A DNA stretch of 37,924 bases from JBGTGG01 sp041746855 (GTDB lineage Bacteria; Bacteroidota; Bacteroidia; Cytophagales; Cyclobacteriaceae): positions 1-37,924 of the forward strand of contig JBGTGG010000485.1 in the NCBI GenBank assembly GCA_041746855.1. The letters are read 5' to 3'. The notes under the pieces were generated by a model. It ran no database searches. It was not told the DNA's origin and saw only the letters and a list, made by a program, of their open reading frames with translations. How positions within the stretch are numbered: the stretch's first letter is position 1; the number at the start of each line of letters is the position of its first letter. A program made the position numbers and the translations under genes. This document shows, piece after piece, positions 15,939 through 25,925 of this stretch.

Positions 15939-18302
15939 TCAATTAGAAATAATTTCGAAATTTCTCGTGATAACCTCCCCATCTTCATCTATTAAAGTCA
16001 AAATATGCTTTCCCTTATTAACATTGAGGCCAAAATGGTGGTTTTTTTTACTAGTTCCCATAAAGTTACCGTCAATATGCCAATACACTGTTTTTTCAGG
16101 ATTTCGATGTACCGATTCGAAAACAATGTGTTGTGTGTCGCCTGATAGCCCTTTTGGTATAAAAATCCTGGAACCCTCTTTTGGATACACGATATCCATA
16201 GGCGATATTATCTCAACCGCCAAACAATCTTCCCGATAAGGAGGAACAGTTTTATACGAGAGGTTTTTGCCCCGATAGTAATACTCCTGGATGGGTGGCA
16301 AAACAAACCAGGGTTTCACAATCATTTTATCAACTCCTTCACATGAACTATTGACCCTGAACATTAAGTCTTCTGATAAATGGACGCGCTTGTGGTGCGG
16401 ACAAACAGGGCTCTGCAATCCCTTTCTCACTACAGCAATCTTTTTAACCTCCGAACATACTTCAGATTTTCGATGACCACTTTTTGTACATACTTCGATT
16501 TCAACCATTTCCGGAAGGGGTTGATTGAACCATTCAGCATTTGGCAGGACTGAAAAGATCGAAAACATCAGCGGTGCCGCAGACTCCGTGCCGGTTAAGC
16601 CCGGCCTCCCTTCGCCATCAGCATTGCCGACCCATACGCCTACCACATATTTTGATGTAACACCAACAGCCCAGCCATCGCGAAAGCCAAAACTTGTTCC
16701 GGTTTTCCAGGCAATTTTTTTTGCATTATCAAAGTATCGCCAACCTGTCTCCTCGCCTGGTCGATACACTTCTTTAAGAGCATTAAAAGTTTGATAGATT
16801 GAACCCGCACTCAAGTAGGTTGAGCGCTCCAATTCCGTCTCACCACGATCATAAGAAACATACGTTGGCAAATGAAAATCTGTTTTTGAATAGCGCAACG
16901 ACCCTGCATAATTAAAATAATGATTGAGTGTGCGCGCCATGGAGGCATACATGCCGGTGATGTCCCAGAGTGTTCCTTCCGATCCGCCCAGAATCAACGA
17001 CAGTCCATAATGATCAGGAGAATAACGCAAGGTGGTCATTCCTATATCTTTCAACAACGAATGAAATTTCTCATACCGATACTTTCGCAACATGTGTACC
17101 GCAGGAATGTTTAGCGAACGAATCAATGCCTGATCAGCGGCTACGGCACCATCAAAATCATGTGAAAAATTTTTCGGTGCGAAACCGTCAATAATAGTTG
17201 GGATATCAGGCTGAAGCGAAGTTGGCAATAATTGGCCTTCATCTAACATTGCGGCAAACAAAAAGGGTTTTAAAATACTTCCTGTGCTACGTGGTGATGT
17301 GATAATATCTACTTCGGTACCATTTGCATTTGCACTTCGATCAACATTGCCAACATAGGCCAGCACATTTCCTGTTTCAACATCCAATACCAGTGCTGCT
17401 GCATTTCCGATATGATTGGAAACTAATCGCTGATGATGATCGTGTACGTGTAGTTCAACTTGCTTCTGCATAGCAAGATCAATCGTAGATGCAATTCGTT
17501 TCTGATCAAAACCTTCGTTGGATGCACGCACCAATAAATGCCTTGCCTGCTGTGGGAGCGGATGTGGTTGATCCGGAATGGGCTCGACCTTCGCCAACGA
17601 TGTGGATAATGAATCCAGCAATCCTTTTTTCCACAAACGATCTAACAAAGCATTTCTTTTCTCGATCAACCGCTCCCGGTTTTTTCCAGGATGCAATAAG
17701 GAAGGTGCATTGGGCAACACCGCAAGCAAGGAAGCTTCCGCCCACGATAATTCTTCCGGGCTTCTGCCAAAGTAGCGCCAGCAAGCAGCTTCCAAACCAA
17801 CAACATTTCCGCCAAACGGAGCATGCGCTGCATACAAATGAAGAATTTCCATTTTGGAATACTTGAGTTCCAACCGGGTTGCTAAAACAATCTCCAGAAT
17901 CTTTTCAAAAAATGTTCGCGGTTTTCCTTTGCGGGAAAGTCGAATCACTTGCATGCTGATCGTACTGCCACCACTCACTATTTTATCTGCACTGAAATTT
18001 TGTTTGACTGCCCGGCCAAAAGCAATGGGATCAAAACCAGGATGATAAAAAAATCTTTTGTCTTCGAACTCAACAAGGGCTTCAATAAATTTTTCCGGAA
18101 CCTCCGAATCCATCTGCATAGGAAACCGCCACTGACCATCTTCTGAAATAGAGGCGCTCAACAATTCACCATCCTTGTCAACAAGAATCGTAGAATAAGG
18201 ATCATGGAATAACGGATCAGGAAGTGAGAAGAAATAAATAACCCCAGAGAGGAAAAATAATCCAATCAAATAATATTTATTCCTTCGAATGAAATTTTTC
18301 AT
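15939..18302 (-). CDS. pbpC: Penicillin-binding protein 1C (GT51 + transpeptidase)
   Basis: This 787-aa bifunctional class A PBP of the 1C type has an N-terminal membrane anchor (about 10-27). The glycosyltransferase-51 domain shows the catalytic-Glu block VEFEDKRFFYHPGFD and then GGSTISMQVIRL. The transpeptidase domain has Ser342-xx-Lys345 within SPRSTGSILKPF and KTGTS at 533-537. A C-terminal BiPBP_C beta domain (about 700-787, from EIISPMDIVYP) is diagnostic for PBP1C rather than PBP1A or 1B. It polymerises glycan strands at the inner membrane; the transpeptidase motifs are intact. It follows the alpha-2-macroglobulin gene on the same strand, the common bacterial pairing in which macroglobulin is thought to protect the envelope while PBP1C repairs the wall. 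A palindromic element lies in the gap between them. Confidence 0.96.
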   Translation of the reverse strand: MKNFIRRNKYYLIGLFFLSGVIYFFSLPDPLFHDPYSTILVDKDGELLSASISEDGQWRFPMQMDSEVPEKFIEALVEFEDKRFFYHPGFDPIAFGRAVKQNFSADKIVSGGSTISMQVIRLSRKGKPRTFFEKILEIVLATRLELKYSKMEILHLYAAHAPFGGNVVGLEAACWRYFGRSPEELSWAEASLLAVLPNAPSLLHPGKNRERLIEKRNALLDRLWKKGLLDSLSTSLAKVEPIPDQPHPLPQQARHLLVRASNEGFDQKRIASTIDLAMQKQVELHVHDHHQRLVSNHIGNAAALVLDVETGNVLAYVGNVDRSANANGTEVDIITSPRSTGSILKPFLFAAMLDEGQLLPTSLQPDIPTIIDGFAPKNFSHDFDGAVAADQALIRSLNIPAVHMLRKYRYEKFHSLLKDIGMTTLRYSPDHYGLSLILGGSEGTLWDITGMYASMARTLNHYFNYAGSLRYSKTDFHLPTYVSYDRGETELERSTYLSAGSIYQTFNALKEVYRPGEETGWRYFDNAKKIAWKTGTSFGFRDGWAVGVTSKYVVGVWVGNADGEGRPGLTGTESAAPLMFSIFSVLPNAEWFNQPLPEMVEIEVCTKSGHRKSEVCSEVKKIAVVRKGLQSPVCPHHKRVHLSEDLMFRVNSSCEGVDKMIVKPWFVLPPIQEYYYRGKNLSYKTVPPYREDCLAVEIISPMDIVYPKEGSRIFIPKGLSGDTQHIVFESVHRNPEKTVYWHIDGNFMGTSKKNHHFGLNVNKGKHILTLIDEDGEVITRNFEIISN

Positions 18303-18320
18303 CTACCCTCCGATCAATTA

Positions 18321-18381
18321 GGCATCAGACCGCTTTGAGCCTGCCTTCGCAAACTACGGCAAAGGCTGGCAGTCTGATGCC
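18321..18381. repeat. Nested inverted repeat between the macroglobulin and pbpC genes
   Basis: A perfect 10-bp outer stem, GGCATCAGAC (18321-18330) and GTCTGATGCC (18372-18381), encloses a second stem, GCCTGCCTT and AAGGCTGGC, 9 bp with one mismatch. It is GC-rich against AT-rich flanks. It could be an intercistronic REP-like element or a structure that attenuates or stabilises the message. No T run follows on the minus strand, so a simple terminator is less likely. I see no second copy in this window. Confidence 0.6.
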
Positions 18382-18388
18382 TTGTACA

Positions 18389-21300
18389 CTATTGAACTAC
18401 CGGCTTCACTACCGAAACCTCAAAACCTTTCTTCATCGAATAAATTCCATTGTCGTACATGGCTTCACAACTTACACCGGGCAAATAATATTCACCGGCA
18501 TAACTTGCAGTCAACAATACCCGAAATGTTTTGCGTTCATTCGGACGAAGATCAAAATACGTATACACGCGATCATCCTTGATATCCTGATACGTTGGCT
18601 TGTCACTTTTCACACGATCCTCCACTTCTTCAAAACGTAAATTATTAATCTCCCATCCGGAAGGGAAAATTTGTTTAAGCGCCATATTCTTGATGTTTCC
18701 ACGTAAGCCCGGATTGGTAATCGAAACAACGGCCATAAATTCTTTTCCTTGTTCTAAGCGGGAAGGATCAATTTTATTTCCATCCGTGTCGGTGTACGAA
18801 ACATTCATCAACACATTTGCTTCACCCTCTTTCTCTTCGCCACGGGTTGGTGTTCCTTCTATAATGAGCCTTGCAAACAAAGTTCCTGTACTTTGACTGC
18901 TAACTTTTAACCCTCTTGATTTTACACCATCAACCTCCAGCGCCACTTGCGAAATAGGCAACTGTGTACTCGCATTCACCTCTTTGCCATTATATGAATA
19001 ATTGAATTTTATTTCGCCACGTTTTTCGTTTCCGGCAAACGCACCCACTGCTTTCAGCGACCAGGCTACACTTTGTGTGCTCATCCACGAATTTGAATTG
19101 CTCAACTCTTTTGAAATTTCTTTCAGCAATTCAAACGCTTTGTTCCGATCATCCAACATCACTAAAGTCTCCAGCATGATCGCCTTGTCGCGAACATCCG
19201 ATCCATATGAATACGCCAACTCCTGATAGGGTTTCACCACGGTTGTCAGATTCGCAATCAACTTTTTAGCTGCCTCCGGTTGTCCTGCTTTTGCATACGC
19301 TGCCGCCAACATCCACATCGCTACCGGTGGTACATTGGTTTGTTCGCGCAATCTATTCATCGAAGCGAGGTCTGCATCACCCGCTAATGCCAGCGTGTAT
19401 AAGCGATACGCTTGCATCAACTCACTGCTTCCGTACGCAGCATTCTTTCGCCAATTCTGTGCCTGACTCTTTTGATATTTTTTCCATCTTCTGATCATAT
19501 CATTTGGAACATAATATCCCTTTGCTTCCGCTTCTATCAGAAAATGTCCGGCATAGGTTGATCCCCAACTATCGGAATCGTCAGTGCCCGGCCAATAGGC
19601 AAAACCACCATCCCGATGAACAAAAGTTTTCAAGCGTTCGATACCGGCTTTAACATTTGTTTGGATACGTTCTTTTTCTCCATCGGTCAATACTTTAACC
19701 TGATCGAGATAAAGTTGGGGGAATACAGCCGATGTAGTTTGCTCAATGCAACCATACGGATATCCCATTAAATACTTTAATCGCTGGCCAAGGTTCACCG
19801 GAGGCAAACTGGAAATTTCTAAAATGGCTGAATTCGTTCCCACCATTCCAATCGGATCGACATTGATGTTCCATGTTTTACCTGCTTCCAATAAAAATTC
19901 CTGCACTTGTGTTGCTGGTGGATTTGGATTTCGCACATTGATTTCAATTACATCCGTTGCTTTGAAGTTTCCTGAAGTCGCGATGACTTCAACTTTTCCA
20001 ACACCAATCAAACTCGAAACCGAAAGATCAAAATCAACAGTCATGTCAGAGTCATTCATGGCAACTGTTTTGGTAGACTCAGATACCTTCAACAAACCAC
20101 CCGTTTTGATTTCCACTTTTACATTGCGAATACTTTTGTCCATACTAAAAAGTGTAACCGGTAATTTTACTTTCTCATCCGGTCCCAACACACGGGGCAA
20201 TGTGGCCAACACCATCAACGGCTTGCGAACAGGTGTTGCCTTTTCCGCATTTCCATACGCACCTTCATAACCTGCCACGACCATTGTTTTTACAGAACCA
20301 ATGTACTGTGGCATAATGAACCGATGTTCTTTCGTTCCACCATCCAAGGTAAACGGTCCAAAATATTTTACCACTGGCTTAAAGCGATTGGCTTTCGTGT
20401 CGTCTTCTTTGCTTTTCAATTCTTCATCGCCACCCACTGCAAGCAACCGTTCAATGCGTGCGCCAAAAGCCCCCATCACATGATCATAAATATCCCAGGT
20501 CTTTACACCTAATGCTTCACGTGCATAAAAGCGATTCCACGGATCGGGTGTTTTAAAACGGGTAATATCCAACAGACCCTCATCTACCATTGCCAATGTA
20601 TAGGTCATTTTCCTTTTGTCTTTCTCCGAAACTTTAATCACCACTTCCTGCCCCGGCTCGAGTACATCCGGCATCACAATCATGGGTGTTAAATGTGTTT
20701 GTGGATCTTCTACTTTTAACGGGATCACTCCATACAACCGGATCGGAAGATCATTCACCGTTTGCGCATGGGGTTGGATCATCGTCACATTCACAAAAAC
20801 ATTCGGTGTCATTTCTTTGGTGATATCAAAGCTAAAAGGGTTATCACCTTTTTGTGTTTCCACCCAATACGTTTGTATTACTTTGCTGCCATTTTCAATG
20901 CTTACCAACGCACGTCCTTGTCCACTGCCGGGAATAACAATGTTTGCTTTTTCATCAATGTTGTAAGCAGGTTTGTCGGAAGAGAACGTTAGCATGGTGG
21001 CACCATCCGCACCTTCACGTGCGCGGCCTGCCCAGCCTGGCCAATCGATATACACAACTTTTCCTGTACAATGACCCGAAACAGGATCACATGCTTTTAC
21101 ATAATAACGCCCCCACTCCGGATATTTAATTTTAAACGTCCATTGGCCTTTTCCATTGGTAACTGAGATATTGGATTTGCTAATCGGTTGTGCATACCTT
21201 CCCGACATAAAATTCACATCGCTTCCGGCATCATCCCACCACCAACGCCAGTTCAATTTATAGATCGACATTTCAATTGTGCTGCGATCCATTGGCTTTC

Positions 21301-23959
21301 CATCCGCATTCACCACCACTACATCAACACGATGCGTTGTATCAGTTAACAACATGCCACGGGCTTTATCACCGGGGGGCAGTCGAATTCCTGTAAAAGA
21401 CGGGAAAGGATAATACGGCAAATCAAACTTATCAATACTAAAGTTGCCGCTCTCTTCAAAGACTTTTCCCCTGAACACTGCGGTCAACATCCCCGGTGCA
21501 TCATCCGAAACATCAAGTGTTGTGCTTACACGTGCATTTCCTTCCGCGTCTGTATAGCCTTCGTAAATCGTTTTCGATTCACTATAAAAATCGCGGGATA
21601 AATCTTCGAAGGTATAATCGGGATACTTTTCAAATTTTGTTGTGGCTTTTGAAAGCACTACTTCAAATTGTGCTTTGAGATTTTTACCAGGCGCACCGTG
21701 CAACCAGTTCACTTTTAAATCACCGGATACATTTGCACTTCCATGCGTGATTTTGTCAACACCAAAATCCAAATTGATTTTCAACCGGTTTGGTTTAATC
21801 GTTTCAATTTTTATTGGCTTTGTAAATTGCGTACCCCCAACTTTTACGCGTGCGGTCCAATTTCCGGTTGGTGCTTCCGAATCTGTTGCAGTTGAAAAGC
21901 GATAGAAACCGTTCTCTGACGATGACCTCACCAACCGATTGGTTACTTGTCCTTGCGGATTTTGCAGTTCAAAAATAACGGGATGCGTTGTGGGAAGCTT
22001 TTTGAGTTTATCCTCCAGGATAAAAGACAGATGCAACGAATCTCCCGGACGCCATACACCACGTTCGCCATACAAAAATCCTTTCAAGCCTTTTTGTACA
22101 ACCTCACCCCGAACATCAAAACTACTGAGTGAAAGTGATTCACCATTCGGCATCCGTAAATAGCCACGTTGCGACTGATTACGCGCCACTAAAACAAATG
22201 GCGATTCTTTTGATGCAATTGAGACGCTTCCATCAGGACCAGTAATTCCATTCCCGATAGATTGTTGTTGAAAATTAAACAGCTCCACTTCCACACCGGA
22301 TACGGGTTGTGTGGTGCGCAAATCATTTACAAACACCAAGGTGCTTTCATCGCCACCACGCTTGGCCAGTAAGCCCAGATCAGATGCCAATACATTTCGT
22401 TTGATCGTGCGCTGACCTGTATAATAAGAAGAGTGGCATGGGTTTTCCCTTTCCTGCCAATCATAATCTTCATCATAATAATAACTCTCGTACGAATCCC
22501 AGCTGCTGTATTCATTCTGTGGCTCCTCCCAATTTTCATCCTCGGTGATTTCTTGTAAGTTCGCACCCTCAGCTTCGGCACCATCACAGAAATAAGCAAG
22601 GTAGGATTGTTTAAATCCGATACGCACCTGATAGATCGCTCCTGGCTCGGTGTTGATTAACTTCGACAACTCCAACGTAAACCGGTTCCATTTTCCAAGA
22701 TCGGTAACACCCATGTTTTCAAGTGAAATCCGCTTATTGAAAATAGGCTTACCCACTCTTCTCAATTCAGAATTGCCATCCAATTGACTGACTTGTAAAA
22801 ACTGGATCACATTGTTCTCAAATATTTTAATGATTTGTACATCCACCGCTTTTAAATTCACCGCTTCGAACGGCATGATCAACCCATCCGAACTTGGAAG
22901 TATATTTCCCTTTCCAGTAAAACGAACAGCAGGCTTTACTTGCTCAAACATGACTTCAAACGTTCCGCCCGACTTCATCTTATAGTCTAATATGTTGCGA
23001 ACACCTGCTTCTACATACACCGTTTTGTTTCCTGTTTGCCGTATAGGAGGATACACTAATATTTCATTATCGCGAATTTCAAAATCAAGGCTTTGCAATC
23101 CTTGTATGCGAACCAGTCCTTCCAGGTTTTGTTTCTCACTCAATGGATCTGAAAACTGAATCACCAAATGTTGATTAGCGGATTGCTCCACTTTTACCTG
23201 CATTACTTTAAAATCGCCTAGCGCTGGAATTTCCACTTCCTGCTTTTCTTCATGTGCTACACCTAACGGTTTCCCATCAGCAGACAACGCTACTTTGGAA
23301 GCTGCTTCTTTTCGTACAACATCCTCCACAATAAATCCATGTTGCTTTCCATCAGGTGTATGAGTCCAGGAAATTTTCAGGTCGCTGCCTTCTTGATTGG
23401 CCTTCAATATTTTTTCAACTTCTGCTTCTTCAGCAAAGTCAGCAGTAAACAAAGAGCCTTCAATTTTTTGGCGTTTGAGATCGGTCTTAACGTATGGTTT
23501 AACATTATCTATCTGTAAATCATAATTCTGTGCCACCACCTGAAATGAATAGGTAAAAGTTGATAGCTCTTTGGATACCTCCATCAATCTTCCTAACCCA
23601 ACAGAAACTTCATAAACCTGTCCCGAAGCCATTCGGTTTTCAGGCTTAAATTCCACAGTTCTTGCATCCACCCAGGTAGTTGATCCTTTCAATGCCGGAC
23701 TAAACTCAAAGATTTTTGCAGATGGACTTGTTCCTACCATCGTAGAATCAACAACCTCCTGAGCGAGAATGATTCGAATAGAAGAGTTGGAACTTAACAC
23801 TCCAGCGGTATAGGAGGTTATATACTCACCAAAGGCAGGATTGATCGCCTGAACAACCTGTCGGCTTCCGCTTGATGATTGAAAATAGAAGAATCCGGCA
23901 ACAAATACTGCAATTGCAACACCCGCAATAGCAAGCTTTTTCCAGGGAAGATTTTTCAT
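18389..23959 (-). CDS. Bacterial alpha-2-macroglobulin (thioester-containing)
   Basis: With the ATG at 23959 the protein is 1856 aa, typical of the large bacterial alpha-2-macroglobulins (E. coli YfhM type). These periplasmic protease traps react covalently through an internal thioester. The motif is present as YGCIEQ, with Cys at about residue 1404 and Gln three residues on, followed by the alpha-helical toroid segment (YLDQVKVL, GGFAYWPGTDDSDSWGS). The N-terminus (WKKLAIAGVAIAVFVAGFFYF) is a single membrane anchor; unlike E. coli YfhM there is no lipobox Cys. Macroglobulin beta domains fill the region before the thioester, including an unusual Glu/Tyr/Asp-rich insert at about 475-505. pbpC follows 86 bp downstream, matching the well-known macroglobulin-PBP1C gene pairing. 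Confidence 0.95.
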   Translation of the reverse strand: MKNLPWKKLAIAGVAIAVFVAGFFYFQSSSGSRQVVQAINPAFGEYITSYTAGVLSSNSSIRIILAQEVVDSTMVGTSPSAKIFEFSPALKGSTTWVDARTVEFKPENRMASGQVYEVSVGLGRLMEVSKELSTFTYSFQVVAQNYDLQIDNVKPYVKTDLKRQKIEGSLFTADFAEEAEVEKILKANQEGSDLKISWTHTPDGKQHGFIVEDVVRKEAASKVALSADGKPLGVAHEEKQEVEIPALGDFKVMQVKVEQSANQHLVIQFSDPLSEKQNLEGLVRIQGLQSLDFEIRDNEILVYPPIRQTGNKTVYVEAGVRNILDYKMKSGGTFEVMFEQVKPAVRFTGKGNILPSSDGLIMPFEAVNLKAVDVQIIKIFENNVIQFLQVSQLDGNSELRRVGKPIFNKRISLENMGVTDLGKWNRFTLELSKLINTEPGAIYQVRIGFKQSYLAYFCDGAEAEGANLQEITEDENWEEPQNEYSSWDSYESYYYDEDYDWQERENPCHSSYYTGQRTIKRNVLASDLGLLAKRGGDESTLVFVNDLRTTQPVSGVEVELFNFQQQSIGNGITGPDGSVSIASKESPFVLVARNQSQRGYLRMPNGESLSLSSFDVRGEVVQKGLKGFLYGERGVWRPGDSLHLSFILEDKLKKLPTTHPVIFELQNPQGQVTNRLVRSSSENGFYRFSTATDSEAPTGNWTARVKVGGTQFTKPIKIETIKPNRLKINLDFGVDKITHGSANVSGDLKVNWLHGAPGKNLKAQFEVVLSKATTKFEKYPDYTFEDLSRDFYSESKTIYEGYTDAEGNARVSTTLDVSDDAPGMLTAVFRGKVFEESGNFSIDKFDLPYYPFPSFTGIRLPPGDKARGMLLTDTTHRVDVVVVNADGKPMDRSTIEMSIYKLNWRWWWDDAGSDVNFMSGRYAQPISKSNISVTNGKGQWTFKIKYPEWGRYYVKACDPVSGHCTGKVVYIDWPGWAGRAREGADGATMLTFSSDKPAYNIDEKANIVIPGSGQGRALVSIENGSKVIQTYWVETQKGDNPFSFDITKEMTPNVFVNVTMIQPHAQTVNDLPIRLYGVIPLKVEDPQTHLTPMIVMPDVLEPGQEVVIKVSEKDKRKMTYTLAMVDEGLLDITRFKTPDPWNRFYAREALGVKTWDIYDHVMGAFGARIERLLAVGGDEELKSKEDDTKANRFKPVVKYFGPFTLDGGTKEHRFIMPQYIGSVKTMVVAGYEGAYGNAEKATPVRKPLMVLATLPRVLGPDEKVKLPVTLFSMDKSIRNVKVEIKTGGLLKVSESTKTVAMNDSDMTVDFDLSVSSLIGVGKVEVIATSGNFKATDVIEINVRNPNPPATQVQEFLLEAGKTWNINVDPIGMVGTNSAILEISSLPPVNLGQRLKYLMGYPYGCIEQTTSAVFPQLYLDQVKVLTDGEKERIQTNVKAGIERLKTFVHRDGGFAYWPGTDDSDSWGSTYAGHFLIEAEAKGYYVPNDMIRRWKKYQKSQAQNWRKNAAYGSSELMQAYRLYTLALAGDADLASMNRLREQTNVPPVAMWMLAAAYAKAGQPEAAKKLIANLTTVVKPYQELAYSYGSDVRDKAIMLETLVMLDDRNKAFELLKEISKELSNSNSWMSTQSVAWSLKAVGAFAGNEKRGEIKFNYSYNGKEVNASTQLPISQVALEVDGVKSRGLKVSSQSTGTLFARLIIEGTPTRGEEKEGEANVLMNVSYTDTDGNKIDPSRLEQGKEFMAVVSITNPGLRGNIKNMALKQIFPSGWEINNLRFEEVEDRVKSDKPTYQDIKDDRVYTYFDLRPNERKTFRVLLTASYAGEYYLPGVSCEAMYDNGIYSMKKGFEVSVVKPVVQ

Positions 23960-24007
23960 AACAGGTCCCAAGTTTAGATAGGGGTTGTGAAGATCGAAAA
24001 ATATTGG

Positions 24008-24024
24008 TTATCAAAAAATGATAA
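24008..24024. repeat. Small palindrome in the macroglobulin/mscS divergent spacer
   Basis: TTATCA (24008-24013) and TGATAA (24019-24024) form a perfect 6-bp inverted repeat around AAAAA. It lies between two divergent genes and could be an operator, but in AT-rich spacer DNA it may be chance. Confidence 0.3.
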
Positions 24025-24059
24025 AGAAACAATTCAATACTTTTCTTAAGTGATATACC

Positions 24060-24090
24060 TTGATATTCCTTACCATACATCCTATTTTTG
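24060..24090 (+). promoter_or_regulatory. Promoter of the mscS-ldt pair (TTG-N20-TAnnTTTG)
   Basis: TTG (24060-24062) is followed after exactly 20 bp by TATTTTTG (24083-24090), both matching the Bacteroidota consensus. The ATG is 31 bp downstream. Confidence 0.65.
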
Positions 24091-24121
24091 TCAATCAAGT
24101 TTCAGACATCAATAAATCACT

Positions 24122-25177
24122 ATGCAAGAGCTCTTAGAACGGGTCTACTACGGAAATACCATTCAAGATTATTTAATTGCCATTGGAATTTCGGTGGTGA
24201 GTATTATCATTATTCGACTATTTCGTAAAAGCGTTCTTAAACGATTAAAAAATTGGGCCGAGGGAACAGACACACATCTGGACGATTATATCGTAAGTGC
24301 GGTGGAGCGATTCGGATTGCCTGTTTTAAATTTCGCGGCCATCTATTTTGGTATCAGCTATCTTGAATTAAATGAATTTGGTGATAAGGCCATTCATGCC
24401 GCTACTGTTTTCATCATCTCGTTCTATGTAATTCGCCTTTTTAGCATTTTGATCCGGGTGTCTATCGAATCGTATGTGAGACGTCAGGAAAATGGGGATG
24501 AAAAAGTAAAACAGCTAAAAGGCATTTTACTCGTCATTAATCTGGCCATTTGGTTTATGGGGGCGGTGTTTCTATTCGATAACCTGGGCTACGATGTTAC
24601 GACTATTATCGCAGGACTAGGAATTGGTGGTATCGCCATCGCCTTGGCTGCACAAAATATTTTAGGGGACCTGTTCAATTATTTTGTGATTTTTTTTGAT
24701 CGGCCTTTTGAAATTGGTGACTTTATCGTTGTCGATGAGAAAAAAGGAACAGTCGAATACATCGGCATAAAATCCACGCGCCTGAAAAGCCTTTCGGGGG
24801 AACAGGTTGTAATTTCCAATACCGATCTTACCAATTCGCGACTTCACAATTTTAAGCGGATGGCACAAAGACGAATCGTTTTTAATTTAGGTGTAACGTA
24901 TCAAACCACCCCGGAGCAACTTCGCATCATTCCTGATTTAATCAAGACTACAATTGAATCGCTGGAGGGTGTAACATTTGACAGGGCACACTTTGCATCC
25001 TATGGTGATTTTAGTTTAAACTTTGAAGTCGTATACCATGTACAGAGTGGTGATTACAATGTATTTATGGACATGAATCAGAAAATCAACCTGAGTATAT
25101 TCGAAGCCTTTGCGGAAAAAGGGATTGAGTTTGCCTATCCTACACAGACTTTGTTTTTAAATAAGGAAAGTGAATGA
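24122..25177 (+). CDS. MscS-family mechanosensitive ion channel
   Basis: This 351-aa small-conductance mechanosensitive channel homologue sits in the inner membrane and opens under membrane tension to release solutes. Several hydrophobic segments lie in the first 190 residues. The pore-lining helix is clear: GLGIGGIAIALAAQNILGDL, with the Gly/Ala packing pattern of MscS TM3. It leads directly into the conserved beta domain (FFDRPFEIGDFIVV, then GTVEYIGIKSTRLKSL, then VISNTDLTNSRLHNF). The C-terminal alpha/beta domain follows to the end. The last 4 bp (ATGA) overlap the start of an L,D-transpeptidase, so the two are translationally coupled. This links osmotic relief with wall cross-linking. 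Confidence 0.95.
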   Translation: MQELLERVYYGNTIQDYLIAIGISVVSIIIIRLFRKSVLKRLKNWAEGTDTHLDDYIVSAVERFGLPVLNFAAIYFGISYLELNEFGDKAIHAATVFIISFYVIRLFSILIRVSIESYVRRQENGDEKVKQLKGILLVINLAIWFMGAVFLFDNLGYDVTTIIAGLGIGGIAIALAAQNILGDLFNYFVIFFDRPFEIGDFIVVDEKKGTVEYIGIKSTRLKSLSGEQVVISNTDLTNSRLHNFKRMAQRRIVFNLGVTYQTTPEQLRIIPDLIKTTIESLEGVTFDRAHFASYGDFSLNFEVVYHVQSGDYNVFMDMNQKINLSIFEAFAEKGIEFAYPTQTLFLNKESE

Positions 25178-25902
25178 TCGCCCGGCTATTGGTTGTATCG
25201 TTCATTTTGATGATCCAGCAGGAATCTTTTAAAGAAATACAAAAGAAAAACACGCGTGTAAAAACTGCCTACGATAATAGTGAAGCTACTGTCAAAAAAT
25301 ATTTCAGCGACAAAAACCTTTCTTATTCAGGATTCCAGCTATTCATTCGCGCTTTCAAAAAAGAAAGGAAAGTTGAAATCTGGATAAAAGAAAAAAATAA
25401 AGAAACCTATTCGTTTTTACATGCTTACGATTTCTGTACTTCTTCCGGAACACTTGGCCCGAAAAGAAAGGAAGGCGATTTGCAAATACCGGAAGGGATT
25501 TATACCATCAACCATTTCAATCCTGTTAGTAATTTTTATCTTTCACTGGGCATAGATTATCCAAACGCTGCCGATAAAATCCTAAGCGATAAACGTAAAC
25601 CGGGCGGGTTAATCTATATCCATGGAAATTGTGTAACCGTTGGGTGCATCCCCATCACGGATGACAAAATAAAAGAACTCTACATACTTGCTGTGGAGGC
25701 TAAAAACAATGGGCAACAAAAAATTCCAGTACATATTTTCCCCACCCACCTTTCTGATAAAAACCTAAACGAAATCATCAATGATTTTAATGCATACAGT
25801 TCATTCTGGAAAAACCTTCAACCGATCTATCAGGATTTTGAGAGTTCTAAAAAGTTGAAAAAAGTGAAGGTGCTTACGAACGGTGCGTATGCAATGGATT
25901 AG
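25174..25902 (+). CDS. YafK-like L,D-transpeptidase family protein
   Basis: This 242-aa protein has a hydrophobic N-terminus (MIARLLVVSFILMI) that serves as signal or anchor. The active-site block YIHGNCVTVGCIPITDD gives His150, Cys153 and Cys158. It resembles the YafK/YkuD L,D-transpeptidase signature, in which the Cys of the S/T-x-G-C motif is the nucleophile (here TVGC, Cys158). These enzymes form 3-3 cross-links, attach proteins to peptidoglycan or, in the YafK (DpaA) branch, remove such attachments; which applies here cannot be read from sequence. The residue after the catalytic Cys-Ile is Pro rather than the classical Arg, as in the YafK branch. It overlaps mscS by 4 bp and faces a convergent TPR gene 23 bp away. 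Confidence 0.87.
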   Translation: MIARLLVVSFILMIQQESFKEIQKKNTRVKTAYDNSEATVKKYFSDKNLSYSGFQLFIRAFKKERKVEIWIKEKNKETYSFLHAYDFCTSSGTLGPKRKEGDLQIPEGIYTINHFNPVSNFYLSLGIDYPNAADKILSDKRKPGGLIYIHGNCVTVGCIPITDDKIKELYILAVEAKNNGQQKIPVHIFPTHLSDKNLNEIINDFNAYSSFWKNLQPIYQDFESSKKLKKVKVLTNGAYAMD

Positions 25903-25925
25903 AATAGGTTCACTATAAGTCGGCT

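Noticed and set aside
19746..20270. 174-codon open frame on the plus strand inside the macroglobulin gene
   Set aside because: Antisense shadow of the continuous macroglobulin reading frame that carries the thioester region.
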